64,000 nt of DNA from Pseudohongiella sp. (GCA_030651695.1 JAUSCD010000022.1:62001-126000); one strand, 5' to 3'. Counted from the first letter of the stretch, positions 26,800-36,210 are shown. Numbers and translations are program-made. The notes: generated by a model not told the origin, from the sequence alone.

Positions 26800-27975
26800 C
26801 TATATTACCGGTGAAATAGGCACGTTCTGTCCGGATGACTCAATAGCGGAGTCCTCCGGGGCATTGCGAGTCTGACGCAGGGAGCTGGGGTTTCGGATAG
26901 CGTATTGTGTCATCCAGCGCAGCCCCATGAGCTGAGACTGGTTCAACAGCAGGGGATTCATCTGGCCGCGCAGGCGGTTCATGGCGCGCACGGCCTGCTC
27001 ATAACCAAACCGGTAAGAAATTTCATACCACATGTGTGCTGTTGCCAGATCCTGCTCGGTGCCCAGTCCATCAGCGTAAATCCGTCCCAGGAAAAACTGC
27101 GCAGTGGAGTCGCCACGATGGGCCGAACGGCTGAACCAGTAGCGGGCCTGTTCAAAGTCGCGCGGAACATCTGTGTTTTCAGCAGATGCGTAAATCATTC
27201 CCAGCTGGGTCTGGGCATCGCGCAGCCCCAGCCCGGCAGCCATCTCAAAATAGTCGCGTGCTTTTGCCATGCTGCGTTCAGTGCCACGACCTGAGGCGTA
27301 CATCAATGCAGCATTATATTGTGCGTCCACGCTGCCGTTGTCGGCAGCCATGCTGAACCAGGTCAATGCAACCGTGGGGTTGGGTTCTGTGCCCAGCCCA
27401 CTCATATGCATTACGCCGAGGTTGTACTGGGAATCCCTATGCCCCTGACGAGCGGATTCCTGGTACCAGCGCATGGCTTCCGGTAAGTTCTCGCGCATAC
27501 CCTGGCCATAAAAATTCATGGTGCCAACGGCATACTGACCATCCGCACTGCCGTTTTCGGCCGCTTGCAGGTACCAGTAATACGCTTCACGGTAGTCCTG
27601 GGCTACGCCTTCGCCACGGTCATACATCAGGCCAAGGTTAAACTGAGCCTGTGTCACCCCTTGCTGCGCTGACAGGGCATACAGCTGCATTGCATGTTCA
27701 AAATCCTGCTCAATGCCGATGCCCTGATGGTACATGAGGCCAAGATTGAACTGTGCCAGGGCGTGGCCGAGCATGGCGCCCTGGGTGAAATTTTCAAATG
27801 CGGCAGGATAATCACGTGTTTCAAAGGCCCGCAGACCGATTTCCACATCGTAGTTCTGCCTGTTGTCTTGCGAATGAGCAAAGGCCGGCACCAGCAGCAA
27901 GGTGAGCAGAAGCACACGCAGGAGTTGCAGCAGCTGTTTGATCGTTGAAATTATCGGGCATTTGAAAGTATTCAT
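26800..27975 (-). CDS. Secreted Sel1-repeat protein
   Basis: 391 residues from the ATG at 27975, chosen because a signal peptide follows directly (LLRVLLLTLLLVPAFAHSQ); the longer frame to 28176 would run into the divergent transporter gene. The mature part is a run of about eight Sel1-like repeats of ~36 residues (for example AQFNLGLMYDRGEGVAQDYREA and SQYNLGVMHMSGLGTEPN), forming a TPR-like solenoid used for protein-protein contacts. Function is unknown; periplasmic scaffolds of this type often serve envelope regulation. A promoter region shared with the divergent AbgT gene lies at 27976-28148. Confidence 0.87.
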   Translation of the reverse strand: MNTFKCPIISTIKQLLQLLRVLLLTLLLVPAFAHSQDNRQNYDVEIGLRAFETRDYPAAFENFTQGAMLGHALAQFNLGLMYHQGIGIEQDFEHAMQLYALSAQQGVTQAQFNLGLMYDRGEGVAQDYREAYYWYLQAAENGSADGQYAVGTMNFYGQGMRENLPEAMRWYQESARQGHRDSQYNLGVMHMSGLGTEPNPTVALTWFSMAADNGSVDAQYNAALMYASGRGTERSMAKARDYFEMAAGLGLRDAQTQLGMIYASAENTDVPRDFEQARYWFSRSAHRGDSTAQFFLGRIYADGLGTEQDLATAHMWYEISYRFGYEQAVRAMNRLRGQMNPLLLNQSQLMGLRWMTQYAIRNPSSLRQTRNAPEDSAIESSGQNVPISPVI

Positions 27976-28148
27976 GCCGCCGATTGTAGCGCGCCGAAGT
28001 ACGGGCCGCCAGACCACATTCGCTGAAGCGAATTGGCTCACACCCCCAGGGGCCGCACCTGGTGCCTGGATCCGGGTTGACAGCGCCTGCTCAGTGGTCA
28101 CAATGGATGCAGTTCCCAATAAAAAAACACATCCCAAGCGAGAATCTG

Positions 28149-29717
28149 ATGGATAACGGAATGCCTGAGACAGCAAAAAGGCGCGGCTGGTTTACACGTT
28201 TTCTCGATACCGTTGAGTGGCTGGGTAACCTGCTGCCGCATCCGGTGACACTGTTTGCCATGCTGGCGTTTCTGATGATCCTGTTGTCAGGCCTGTTTGG
28301 CGCCATGGGGGTGTCGGTTCCTGATCCCCGTCCGTCTGCCGCTGAAGGTGCAACCATTGAGGCGGTGAGTCTGATGAATGCTGCAGGTCTGCGCCGCATA
28401 TTGGAGAATCTGGTCTCGAACTTTGTCAACTTTGCTCCGCTCGGCGTGGTGTTGGTTGCCATGCTTGGGGTTGGCATTGCTGAAAAATCCGGCCTGTTGT
28501 CTGCGGTCGTGCGTGGCATTGTATTGAATGCGCCCAGACATGTTGTGACCATCGCCATTGTGTTTGCGGGTGTCATTTCCAATACCGCTTCCGAAATGGG
28601 ATACGTGGTGCTGGTGCCGCTTGCAGGGGCTATTTTTCTGGCGCTGGGTCGTCATCCTCTGGCGGGGATGGCGGCTGCGTTTGCAGGAGTCTCCGGTGGA
28701 TACAGTGCCAATCTGTTAATTGGGACTATCGACCCCCTGTTGGCCGGCATCACCCAGGAGGCCGCTCGCCTGATTGACCCGACATACGAAGTGTATGCAA
28801 CCGCCAATTGGTATTTTATGGCGGCCAGCACGTTCATGATTACTGCAGTCGGATCGGCAGTCACCATTTATATCGTGGAACCAAAACTCGGCAGCTACGA
28901 CGCTTCGGACGCTGATCCCTCTGTGCTTGATAACCGTATGATGGAAAATATCACGCCGGCCGAACGGAAAGGTTTGTCGGTAGCGGGCCTTGTTGCGCTC
29001 GCGGTATTTGCCTTGATGGCTGTGCTGGCGCTGCCGGAAACCGCACCGTTGCGCGATCCTGTTGATGGCAGTTCCGGTCCGTTTTTTCGCAGCATTGTTG
29101 CTTTCATTTTTTTGTTCTTTCTGGCGACCGGTTTTGCCTATGGACGGGTGACCGGATCCATGCGTAATGATCGCGACGTGATTGATGGTATGGCTTCTGC
29201 CATATCAACACTCGGGCTTTATGTTGTGCTGGTGTTTTTTGCCGCCCAGTTTGTAGCGTTTTTCGGATGGACAAATCTCGGCATCATCACGGCGGTCACC
29301 GGCGCGGATTTCCTGATCAGTGCTCAACTGACCGGCCCGGTGGTGTTCCTGTTTTTTATCATCATGTGTTGTTTTGTCAATCTGATGCTGGGATCGGCAT
29401 CAGCGCAATGGGCGGTGACTGCACCAATTTTTGTTCCCATGCTGATGTTGGTAGGTTATGCCCCGGAGTTGATCCAGGCTGCCTACCGCATCGGCGATTC
29501 AACCACCAATATCATCACACCGATGATGAGTTATTTTGGCCTGATACTGGCCTGGGCCACTCGCTATAACCGACGGATCGGCATAGGTACCATGATCGCC
29601 ACCATGCTGCCTTACTCGATATTCTTTTTTATCTTCTGGGTGGCGCTGTTTTACATCTGGGTTTTTGTGCTGGGTCTGCCGGTGGGGCCGGGCGCGGAAA
29701 CGTACTACATGAACTGA
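28149..29717 (+). CDS. AbgT family transporter
   Basis: 522 residues from the ATG at 28149, with about a dozen hydrophobic segments. It has the AbgT N-terminus (TVEWLGNLLPHPVTLFAMLAF), an early amphipathic loop, and the C-terminal RIGDSTTNIITPMMSYFGL region typical of the family. AbgT proteins import p-aminobenzoyl-glutamate or export sulfonamide-like compounds using the proton gradient. I started at 28149 because the frame further upstream to 28062 lies in the divergent promoter region. It is a single-gene unit. An 8-bp inverted repeat follows 60 bp downstream. Confidence 0.9.
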   Translation: MDNGMPETAKRRGWFTRFLDTVEWLGNLLPHPVTLFAMLAFLMILLSGLFGAMGVSVPDPRPSAAEGATIEAVSLMNAAGLRRILENLVSNFVNFAPLGVVLVAMLGVGIAEKSGLLSAVVRGIVLNAPRHVVTIAIVFAGVISNTASEMGYVVLVPLAGAIFLALGRHPLAGMAAAFAGVSGGYSANLLIGTIDPLLAGITQEAARLIDPTYEVYATANWYFMAASTFMITAVGSAVTIYIVEPKLGSYDASDADPSVLDNRMMENITPAERKGLSVAGLVALAVFALMAVLALPETAPLRDPVDGSSGPFFRSIVAFIFLFFLATGFAYGRVTGSMRNDRDVIDGMASAISTLGLYVVLVFFAAQFVAFFGWTNLGIITAVTGADFLISAQLTGPVVFLFFIIMCCFVNLMLGSASAQWAVTAPIFVPMLMLVGYAPELIQAAYRIGDSTTNIITPMMSYFGLILAWATRYNRRIGIGTMIATMLPYSIFFFIFWVALFYIWVFVLGLPVGPGAETYYMN

Positions 29718-29777
29718 CAAGCGGGACTCGCGCGATAAATCGAGTCAGACCTGGTACTCCTTTCATCAGTGCTCCTG

Positions 29778-29803
29778 TGTGACGGCGGCGTGAATCCGTC
29801 ACA
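29778..29803. repeat. 8-bp inverted repeat TGTGACGG/CCGTCACA
   Basis: A perfect 8-bp inverted repeat (29778-29785 and 29796-29803) with a 10-nt spacer, between the AbgT stop and the TonB receptor start. Its right arm is also the first of the Pho-box-like units. It has no U tract, so it is not a clear terminator. It may be an added half-site of the regulatory region. Confidence 0.45.
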
Positions 29804-29850
29804 TAACTGTCATCTTGCGTTCATCAAGCTGTCAAATAACCTTCATAAAA
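29796..29850 (+). promoter_or_regulatory. Pho-box-like array of five 11-bp units upstream of the TonB receptor
   Basis: Five consecutive 11-bp units start at 29796, 29807, 29818, 29829 and 29840. Their 7-bp heads are CCGTCAC, CTGTCAT, CGTTCAT, CTGTCAA and CCTTCAT, each followed by 4 mostly A/T-rich bases. PhoB binds head-to-tail 11-bp units with CTGTCAT heads and AT-rich tails, so this is an extended PhoB site. It ends 62 bp before the receptor ATG. The genes that follow are phosphate uptake genes, which supports the call. Confidence 0.8.
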
Positions 29851-29912
29851 TCGTCTCCAGAGTGTCACAACAACCGACACCGAACCCACATATCTGAGCT
29901 TGGAGCCGATTA

Positions 29913-32714
29913 ATGTCCTCACTATCAAGATTCCGTAAGAAAATTCTGCCTCTTATGGTCCGCACTGCTGTGCCTGCCATTGCATTGATGTTTGCTGCTG
30001 AAACTTTCGCGCAGACCGGCGTGGTTGCCGGACGTGTTGAAGACCGTGCCGGCTCTGCCCTGCCGGGCGCCCAGATCACTATTCAGGAACTGAACATTCG
30101 TGGTGTCACCAATACACAAGGCGAATTCACACTGGGTAGCCTGCCAGCCGGCACTTACACGGTTGTGATCGACTATCTGGGCTATGAGTCAACGCGCCAG
30201 AGCATTACGGTAGCTGACGGTCAGCGCGCCAACATTTCCCTGGCATTGCGACAGGCCGGTATTGCTGAAGAGATCATCGTGCGGGCATCGCCCATCGTGG
30301 ACAGTCAGGCGCGCGCACTTAACCAGCAACGTATGGCGGACAACGTCAGCAACGTGATTTCGTCTGATGCGATTGGTCGATTCCCGGATTCGAATATTGC
30401 AGAAGCACTGCAGCGCGCTCCTGGTGTCGGCATTCAGCGTGACCAGGGTGAAGGTCGTTACATTAACGTACGTGGTGCCCCGGCAGAGTTCTCCGCAGTT
30501 GCCATCAATGGCATCAGTATGCCAGCGCCGGATCCCTTTACCCGTGCCGTAGACCTTGACACCATCCCGTCTGACATCGTCAGCCAGATTGAAGTATCCA
30601 AGACTCTGCGTCCTGATCAGGATGCTGACTCAATTGCCGGTGCTGTCAACATCGTAACGCGTTCACCGTTTGATTCGCGTGGTCCGCAGCTGCGTGGTTC
30701 AGCAGGCATGAGCGACAACGAATACGGCAAAAACGATACACGTGGCTCTTTGCAGGCGAGTAACCTGTTTGGCAGCGAGCAGCAGTTTGGTGCGCTGGTG
30801 TCTTTGAGCTACTCCAAAACCCGTCGCCAGGTTGATAACGTCGAAAACGTGTGGACCGTAGTGAATCGTCCTGAGGGCGGTGAAAGACTGAGCCTGATCG
30901 AAACGCTGTTCAAAGACTACGACACCCGCCGTGAGCGCGTGGCTGCGACCACATCACTGGAGTGGCGCCCGACTGACACAGACAGCTATTATATGCGCGG
31001 CTCCTGGGCACGTTTCACCGATGATGAGTTCCGTAACCGCACTGACATCCTGTGGGAAGAGGGCACTCTGCAACCAGGTTCTACAGATCTTTCCGGTACC
31101 TATAACTCGGTGCGTCTGCAGAAGCAGTTCCGTCACCGTGTACAACAAAACGACATTACCTCACTGGCAGTAGGCGGTGATCACGAATTGAGCAATTACG
31201 CCATCGACTACTCATTGTCCGTGTCGCGCGCCAAACAAAGTTACCCGAATCGTGATGAGCTGTTGCTGCGGTCCAGTCTGCGTCCGAATGTAAGCTATGA
31301 TTTCTCACAGGATTCCAACAACCCGTCCTACTCGGTATTTAACACCGGGGATCTGCAGCGGGTTGATCGCATGGCTTTCCGCGAAAATACCTTCCGCTGG
31401 AACACCGGCGTTGAGGACGAAGTCAGTGTACAGACCAACATCGAAATGCCGGGCATGCTGTTCAGCCAGCCAACAACGTTTAAATACGGTGTGAAATTCC
31501 GTGGCCGTGAGAAAGATCACGATGAGGAGCGTTACCGTGACCGTCGTGCCGGATCCGCACCAACCCAGCCACTGCTGACCTTCCTGAGCTCGGAGCCTTC
31601 AGCGAATTACGGCTATGATTTGGGATTCAAGATGGATCCTGTGGTTGTAAAAGCTTATCTCGATGGCGCCAGAGCAAACTCTTTGTCGCAGCGCCGTATC
31701 CCGCAATCCATCACCGCAGACTACAGTGTTGAAGAAGACATCTATGCAGCTTACGGCTCTGCACGGGTTGAGTACGACAACGCGGAACTGTTGTTGGGCC
31801 TGCGTATGGAGCGCACCCAGCAGGATTCAAGCTCGCCTTCTTTTAATGAAGTGACCGGTGCAATCGGTGAGCGCACTGCCGGCACCAGTTATACCGAATT
31901 CTTCCCAGGCGCTACACTGCGTTACAGCTTCAGTGAAAATCTGATTGGCCGTGCTGCGATTACGCGTTCCATTTCACGCCCGAATTTCCTGCAGACAGTG
32001 CCGCGTCTGGTAGAGAATGATGCATCAGCAGTGCTGCGTGTATCTGCTGGTAACCCAGATCTGAAGCCAACGTTGACAAACAACCTGGATCTGATGCTGG
32101 AATACTACGTCGAACCATTGGGTCTGATTTCTGGTGGTCTGTTCTACAAGGACTTGTCTGACTACCGCTATGAGCTGACGCTGAATGGCAATTTTGAAGG
32201 CCAGGCCGCTCTGATCACACGCCCTGAGAATGCGCCTGATGGCCGTATCCTTGGTGCAGAAGTGAACTGGCAGCAGCAGCTGACTATGCTGCCAGGTTTC
32301 TGGTCAAACTTTGGTGTATTTGCCAACTACACCTATACCGATGCGCACATGAAACTGGGGCGCACCTACAATGGTCGCAGCCGCTTTGCACTGCCGGGTC
32401 AGTCAGATCACACGTACAATCTGTCCGCGTTTTATGAGGCGGATGGTCTGAGTGTGCGTTTGTCTTACACTGATCGAAGTGATTATCTTGATGCAATTGA
32501 TGCCGATGATGGCCGTCTGGATCTGTTCTGGGAAGGTCGCTCACAGCTGGACCTGACCGCAAGTTATGCCGTGACGGATAATTTTGAAGTGTTCTTCGAA
32601 GGCAAAAACCTCAGTGACACGTCTGGTGCGCGTTACTACGGCTCACGTGAACGTACTTACGAGTACGAAAAGTTCGGCTCCCTGTATTTCCTGGGTGCGC
32701 GCTTTAACTTCTGA
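29913..32714 (+). CDS. TonB-dependent outer-membrane receptor, probably phosphate-regulated
   Basis: 933 residues. A signal peptide (cleavage near ETFAQ, ~34) is followed by a carboxypeptidase-regulatory-like beta domain (about 37-110, VVAGRVEDRAGSALPGAQI ... YLGYE), a TonB-box-like stretch EEIIVRAS, a plug domain (about 140-255, SNIAEALQRAPGV and INVRGAPAEFS) and a 22-strand barrel ending in GARFNF with the terminal aromatic residue. It should import a large or scarce substrate across the outer membrane. The Pho-like array upstream suggests a phosphorus-containing substrate, such as organophosphate or nucleic-acid fragments; this is inference. GGAG stands seven bases before the ATG. A strong terminator follows. 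Confidence 0.9.
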   Translation: MSSLSRFRKKILPLMVRTAVPAIALMFAAETFAQTGVVAGRVEDRAGSALPGAQITIQELNIRGVTNTQGEFTLGSLPAGTYTVVIDYLGYESTRQSITVADGQRANISLALRQAGIAEEIIVRASPIVDSQARALNQQRMADNVSNVISSDAIGRFPDSNIAEALQRAPGVGIQRDQGEGRYINVRGAPAEFSAVAINGISMPAPDPFTRAVDLDTIPSDIVSQIEVSKTLRPDQDADSIAGAVNIVTRSPFDSRGPQLRGSAGMSDNEYGKNDTRGSLQASNLFGSEQQFGALVSLSYSKTRRQVDNVENVWTVVNRPEGGERLSLIETLFKDYDTRRERVAATTSLEWRPTDTDSYYMRGSWARFTDDEFRNRTDILWEEGTLQPGSTDLSGTYNSVRLQKQFRHRVQQNDITSLAVGGDHELSNYAIDYSLSVSRAKQSYPNRDELLLRSSLRPNVSYDFSQDSNNPSYSVFNTGDLQRVDRMAFRENTFRWNTGVEDEVSVQTNIEMPGMLFSQPTTFKYGVKFRGREKDHDEERYRDRRAGSAPTQPLLTFLSSEPSANYGYDLGFKMDPVVVKAYLDGARANSLSQRRIPQSITADYSVEEDIYAAYGSARVEYDNAELLLGLRMERTQQDSSSPSFNEVTGAIGERTAGTSYTEFFPGATLRYSFSENLIGRAAITRSISRPNFLQTVPRLVENDASAVLRVSAGNPDLKPTLTNNLDLMLEYYVEPLGLISGGLFYKDLSDYRYELTLNGNFEGQAALITRPENAPDGRILGAEVNWQQQLTMLPGFWSNFGVFANYTYTDAHMKLGRTYNGRSRFALPGQSDHTYNLSAFYEADGLSVRLSYTDRSDYLDAIDADDGRLDLFWEGRSQLDLTASYAVTDNFEVFFEGKNLSDTSGARYYGSRERTYEYEKFGSLYFLGARFNF

Positions 32715-32734
32715 TTTAACGTAGGGCTCTGGAC

Positions 32735-32775
32735 AAAACCGCCGGCATCTCGCGATGACCGGCGGTTTTGTTTTT
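32735..32775 (+). terminator. Intrinsic terminator after the TonB receptor
   Basis: An 11-bp perfect stem, AAAACCGCCGG (32735-32745) with CCGGCGGTTTT (32759-32769), a 13-nt loop and a T-rich tail, starting 20 bp after the stop codon. Confidence 0.93.
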
Positions 32776-32828
32776 CCGGATATGCCATTTGTGAGTTGTG
32801 AAGTTGCCAGTAAGTACTTGATGAGGCG

Positions 32829-32850
32829 TTTTCATAACAATGTCACATTC
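32829..32850 (+). promoter_or_regulatory. Partial Pho-box-like site upstream of the Na/Pi cotransporter
   Basis: Two adjacent 11-bp units with heads TTTTCAT (32829) and ATGTCAC (32840) and A/T-rich tails, about 46 bp upstream of the GTG start of the cotransporter gene. The match is weaker than the array at 29796-29850 but has the same 11-bp phasing. Confidence 0.45.
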
Positions 32851-32895
32851 TTCAAGAATAGTGTGTTACTCAAATAATAAATTCAGGGATCTATC

Positions 32896-34071
32896 GTGTC
32901 AGGGGCCTCCGGAACATCTTCATCGCTTCATGAATTACCTGCTGGAGAGATGGGTAATCACCATCGCTGGTTGTCCTGGCTCACAGTGCTGGGTCTGGTT
33001 TATCTGTTGTTGGCGGCAGTGGGCGGTATCGGAGATGGTTTTAAAGCCGCTGCCGGCGAAAATGCGCGTGAGCTGTTTGCGTTTGCTTCCAATCCGCTGA
33101 TAGCACTTGTTGTTGGTCTGGTGGCTACTGCGCTGATTCAGAGTTCGAGCACCGTGACGTCCATCATCGTTGGTCTGGTGGCGGGCGGTTTGCCACTGAG
33201 CATAGCAATTCCCATGGTGATGGGCGCCAACATCGGCACCTCATTGACCAGTACACTGGTGAGTCTGGGCCATGTGCGTAATGGCGAGGAGTTTCGTAAA
33301 GCATTTGCGGCTGCAACAGTTCATGACAGCTTCAATCTTTGCGCGGTGGCATTGCTTTTGCCGATAGAGATCCTGTTTCGGCCCATGGAACGTTTATCCG
33401 CCGCGCTTGCGCAATTGTTGTATTCAGATGCCAGCATGAGCATGAGTGATGTGAACTTCATGAAGACTTTGCTGGCTCCGGCCTCTCAGGGGTTGCATCT
33501 GCTGACGTCGTGGCTGCCAGGCATTAGCGCGGGCATTGCGCTGATTGTTATTGGTATCAGTCTCATTCTGTTTGTGGTCTCCAGAATCGGCAAAATACTG
33601 CGCACTTTGTTGGTAGGTAAGGCCAAAGACATCATGCATGCTGCGGTAGGTAAGGGGCCAATTGCCGGTATGGCCTCGGGTACAGCAATTACTGTCCTGG
33701 TTCAGTCGTCCTCAACGACCACCGCGCTGATTGTTCCACTGGCAGGTACCGGAGTGTTCAGTATTCGCCAGATATATCCTTTTACTTTGGGCGCAAACAT
33801 AGGCACAACCATCACTGCGCTGTTGGCGGCAACAGCAATCCACGGCCCGATGGCGGTGACAGCGCTGACTATCGCGTTGGTGCATCTGTTTTTTAATCTG
33901 TTTGCCATTGCCCTCATATACGGCATCCCGGTGACACGTAACATTCCCATATACATGGCGGAAACCCTTGCTGAGCTGGCGCAGCGTAACAAACTCTACG
34001 TCATTGGCTATATCGTCGGTGTGTTTTTCCTGATCCCTTTGTTGCTTATAGCCATGAGCAGACTGTTCTGA
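32896..34071 (+). CDS. Na/phosphate cotransporter (NptA/SLC34-like)
   Basis: 391 residues with about eight to nine hydrophobic segments and the internal inverted repeat typical of the family. Each half has a QSSST motif (ALIQSSSTVTS at ~82; VLVQSSSTTTAL at ~268) followed by GANIGT (about 110 and 298). This is the short bacterial form, without the C-terminal PhoU domain of NptA/YjbB-type proteins. It imports inorganic phosphate with Na+ through the inner membrane. The start is GTG with AGGGA five bases upstream. It is followed closely by the coiled-coil and PstS-like genes on the same strand. Confidence 0.92.
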   Translation: MSGASGTSSSLHELPAGEMGNHHRWLSWLTVLGLVYLLLAAVGGIGDGFKAAAGENARELFAFASNPLIALVVGLVATALIQSSSTVTSIIVGLVAGGLPLSIAIPMVMGANIGTSLTSTLVSLGHVRNGEEFRKAFAAATVHDSFNLCAVALLLPIEILFRPMERLSAALAQLLYSDASMSMSDVNFMKTLLAPASQGLHLLTSWLPGISAGIALIVIGISLILFVVSRIGKILRTLLVGKAKDIMHAAVGKGPIAGMASGTAITVLVQSSSTTTALIVPLAGTGVFSIRQIYPFTLGANIGTTITALLAATAIHGPMAVTALTIALVHLFFNLFAIALIYGIPVTRNIPIYMAETLAELAQRNKLYVIGYIVGVFFLIPLLLIAMSRLF

Positions 34072-34096
34072 ATCACGGGCGACTATCGGAGGACAT

Positions 34097-34315
34097 ATGA
34101 CTGGTTTGAATCGGCAAGAGAAAGAGCAGAGGATTGTTGAGTTGCGGGAAGCTCTCACTCGTCTGGAAGCAGAACTAAAGAAGGAAATGGAATTTGAACA
34201 GCATGAGGCGATTGATCATCTTGAGGAGCATTTCAAGGCAGTCGAAGTAAAACTAAACAACCTGAAGACGTTCTGGTCAACGCTCAAGTCTGAGTGGCGA
34301 AGTACCAATTCATGA
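34097..34315 (+). CDS. Small coiled-coil protein between phosphate transport genes
   Basis: 72 residues, highly charged, with heptad-like Leu/Ile spacing over most of its length (RIVELREALTRLEAELKKEM). No membrane segment and no recognised domain. A strong Shine-Dalgarno sequence (GGAGG) precedes the ATG by four bases, and the gene fits the 266-bp gap between the cotransporter and the PstS-like gene, so it is very probably real. It could be a separate replacement for the regulatory coiled-coil (PhoU-like) part missing from the cotransporter, but that is speculation. Confidence 0.75.
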   Translation: MTGLNRQEKEQRIVELREALTRLEAELKKEMEFEQHEAIDHLEEHFKAVEVKLNNLKTFWSTLKSEWRSTNS

Positions 34316-34337
34316 ATGCTTGTGAGGCGCTTTTCTC

Positions 34338-35294
34338 ATGATCTCCAGATTGCTATTGATTCCGCTTGCTTCTGCGTTGCTGGCCTGTTCGCCTGGTATT
34401 GACTCCGTAGATGAGGGACTCGTTGACCTTATCATCGATGGCTCCAGTACTGTCTACCCAATAATGATGCAAGCGGCACGTTTGTATGCCAGCGCTGACC
34501 CTGATGCCAGCATAGCGGTCAGTTTTTCAGGGACCACAGCCGGCTTCAGGCGTTTTTGCGACGGAGAAATCCATATCAGTGCCGCGTCCCGGGAAATGGA
34601 TGCCAGCGAAATATCCGCATGTGCCGACAGCAATGTTGAGTATGAGCGTTTTGATCTTGGAACCGATGCCATTGCACTGGTGACTCACCCACGTAATGGA
34701 TGGTTAAGCAGCATCACTTTGGATGAACTACGTCTGATGTGGTCTCTCGCCTCTGAAGGGGAAATCAGCAAATGGCGCGATGTAAATGCTTCATGGCCTG
34801 ATACAAGTCTGAATCTGTATGGCCGCGGCCAGGACTCCGGAACCTATGATTATTTTACGTCCCAGGTGACCGGACAAGTGCGTAGCAGCCGAATGGATTA
34901 TGCTGCCAGCGAAGATGAGGAATGGTTGGCAGCCGAAATCGCTGCTGACCAGAACGCCTTCGGATTTTTTGGGTTGGGTGCCTACCATCGGCATTGGGAT
35001 GTGCTCCGACTGGTTGCGCTGGACGCTGGCAGTGGATCGGTGTACCCATCTCTGGAAACCGCTTCAGCCGGGACCTATCAGCCGCTGACACGCCCACTGT
35101 TTTTGTATGTCAGGTCCGACGTTCTGGGGCATGAAACTGCAGACTCAAAACCCGCTACGCACTTCCTGCATCATCTGTTCTCAAACATCGGCAGCTGGAT
35201 GCACTTTACCGGATACCTGCCACTGAGCAATCAGAATTATCAGGATAGTGTGCGTCGGCTGGACGGGTATTTTTCTCCGGCGAATCAACTGTAA
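34338..35294 (+). CDS. PstS-like phosphate-binding lipoprotein
   Basis: 318 residues. The lipobox SALLAC puts the lipidated Cys at about residue 17. The mature part has the phosphate-binding PstS signatures: DGSSTVYP, SGTTAGF, SAASREM and GQDSGTYDYF. It is a type 2 periplasmic binding protein anchored to a membrane. No pstC, pstA or pstB follows, so it either supplies a transporter encoded elsewhere or serves the receptor/cotransporter genes upstream. Its place at the end of the Pho-like gene group supports a role in phosphate scavenging. Confidence 0.9.
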   Translation: MISRLLLIPLASALLACSPGIDSVDEGLVDLIIDGSSTVYPIMMQAARLYASADPDASIAVSFSGTTAGFRRFCDGEIHISAASREMDASEISACADSNVEYERFDLGTDAIALVTHPRNGWLSSITLDELRLMWSLASEGEISKWRDVNASWPDTSLNLYGRGQDSGTYDYFTSQVTGQVRSSRMDYAASEDEEWLAAEIAADQNAFGFFGLGAYHRHWDVLRLVALDAGSGSVYPSLETASAGTYQPLTRPLFLYVRSDVLGHETADSKPATHFLHHLFSNIGSWMHFTGYLPLSNQNYQDSVRRLDGYFSPANQL

Positions 35295-35451
35295 TCAGGT
35301 TCTTGTCTGGTTTTATAACCAGATATTTCGTTGGCATTCACAATTCTGTTACAGCTCGCGGATAGAATTAAAACAGATCGATAAAAAGCGATTCATTTTA
35401 TTGGTTGTAAGGTTATTTTTTGATTTGTAGTAGGTAGAGTCTCCCCTTGTG

Positions 35452-35489
35452 AGCCGGTAGCTGGTTTTTTGACTGGTGCCGGCTTTTTT
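35452..35489 (+). terminator. Hairpin with T tract after the phosphate genes
   Basis: A 6-bp stem AGCCGG/CCGGCT (35452-35457 with 35479-35484) closes a 21-nt loop and is followed by a run of T (35484-35489). It lies 158 bp after the PstS-like stop and just before the convergent FMN reductase gene ends. The long loop lowers confidence. Confidence 0.5.
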
Positions 35490-35501
35490 ACAGGGTTGGT
35501 G

Positions 35502-36161
35502 TCAGGGCGCATTGCGCTGTGACGGATCACGCGTAAAGTTCCTGATCATTGTGTGCGGATCCACTGCGCTGCGTTGTTTTTTTGTTGCCTCCGCCCACCA
35601 GAATAATTGCAGAAATGCCCGGCTGAGATAGTCGTGCCAGCGATCACCGTCAACGTCTTCAAGCGGCGACCCATCTTCAGCAAAAACCTCCTGCGCTTTT
35701 GGCACATGAACCATGGCCGATACCGGCAGACAACCCAGCTCGGAGAGAAACGTGCGCATGCCCAGCGCCGCACGCATGCCTCCCCATTGACCCGCAGAGT
35801 AGGTGACAATGGCACTCGGCTTGTAAGAGTACAAAGAGCTGCCAAAGTGGTTTAACAGATGCGCCAGAGCCGGACTCATGGAGTGGTTGTACTCAGGGCT
35901 CACCATGATGTACCCATCCGCGGATGCAATTTTTTTCGCCAATGTATCCAGTTGCTCAGGCACTTCACTTTTTACATACGCAAAGTGCGGTTTGAAAGCT
36001 TCGCCCAACTGATAGTCCAGCGGATCAATCAGCTCCACTTCATGTTCTGGAAATTGACGCTGCAAACATGCCATGCAGGCTCGCGCTACCCGGAGCCCCA
36101 GGCGTGCGGGTTTGGGTGGGGTACTGTCTCTGATGGTGCCAAGGAAGATCAGGATTTTCAT
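35502..36161 (-). CDS. NAD(P)H-dependent FMN reductase family protein
   Basis: 219 residues from the ATG at 36161, the natural flavodoxin-fold start (KILIFLGTIRDSTPP); the frame is open a further 40 codons upstream without family features. The FMN_red signatures are PEYNHSMSPALAHLLNHFG (about 94-112) and TYSAGQWGGMRAALGMR. Such enzymes reduce FMN, azo dyes, quinones or chromate with NAD(P)H in the cytoplasm. The C-terminal ~40 residues beyond the fold are an extension. It is a single gene, convergent with the PstS-like gene. Confidence 0.88.
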   Translation of the reverse strand: MKILIFLGTIRDSTPPKPARLGLRVARACMACLQRQFPEHEVELIDPLDYQLGEAFKPHFAYVKSEVPEQLDTLAKKIASADGYIMVSPEYNHSMSPALAHLLNHFGSSLYSYKPSAIVTYSAGQWGGMRAALGMRTFLSELGCLPVSAMVHVPKAQEVFAEDGSPLEDVDGDRWHDYLSRAFLQLFWWAEATKKQRSAVDPHTMIRNFTRDPSQRNAP

Positions 36162-36210
36162 AGTTGGGTTTCTTGAGTGGGTGAAATTCCATGAGACTGA
36201 CGTTAAGAGA

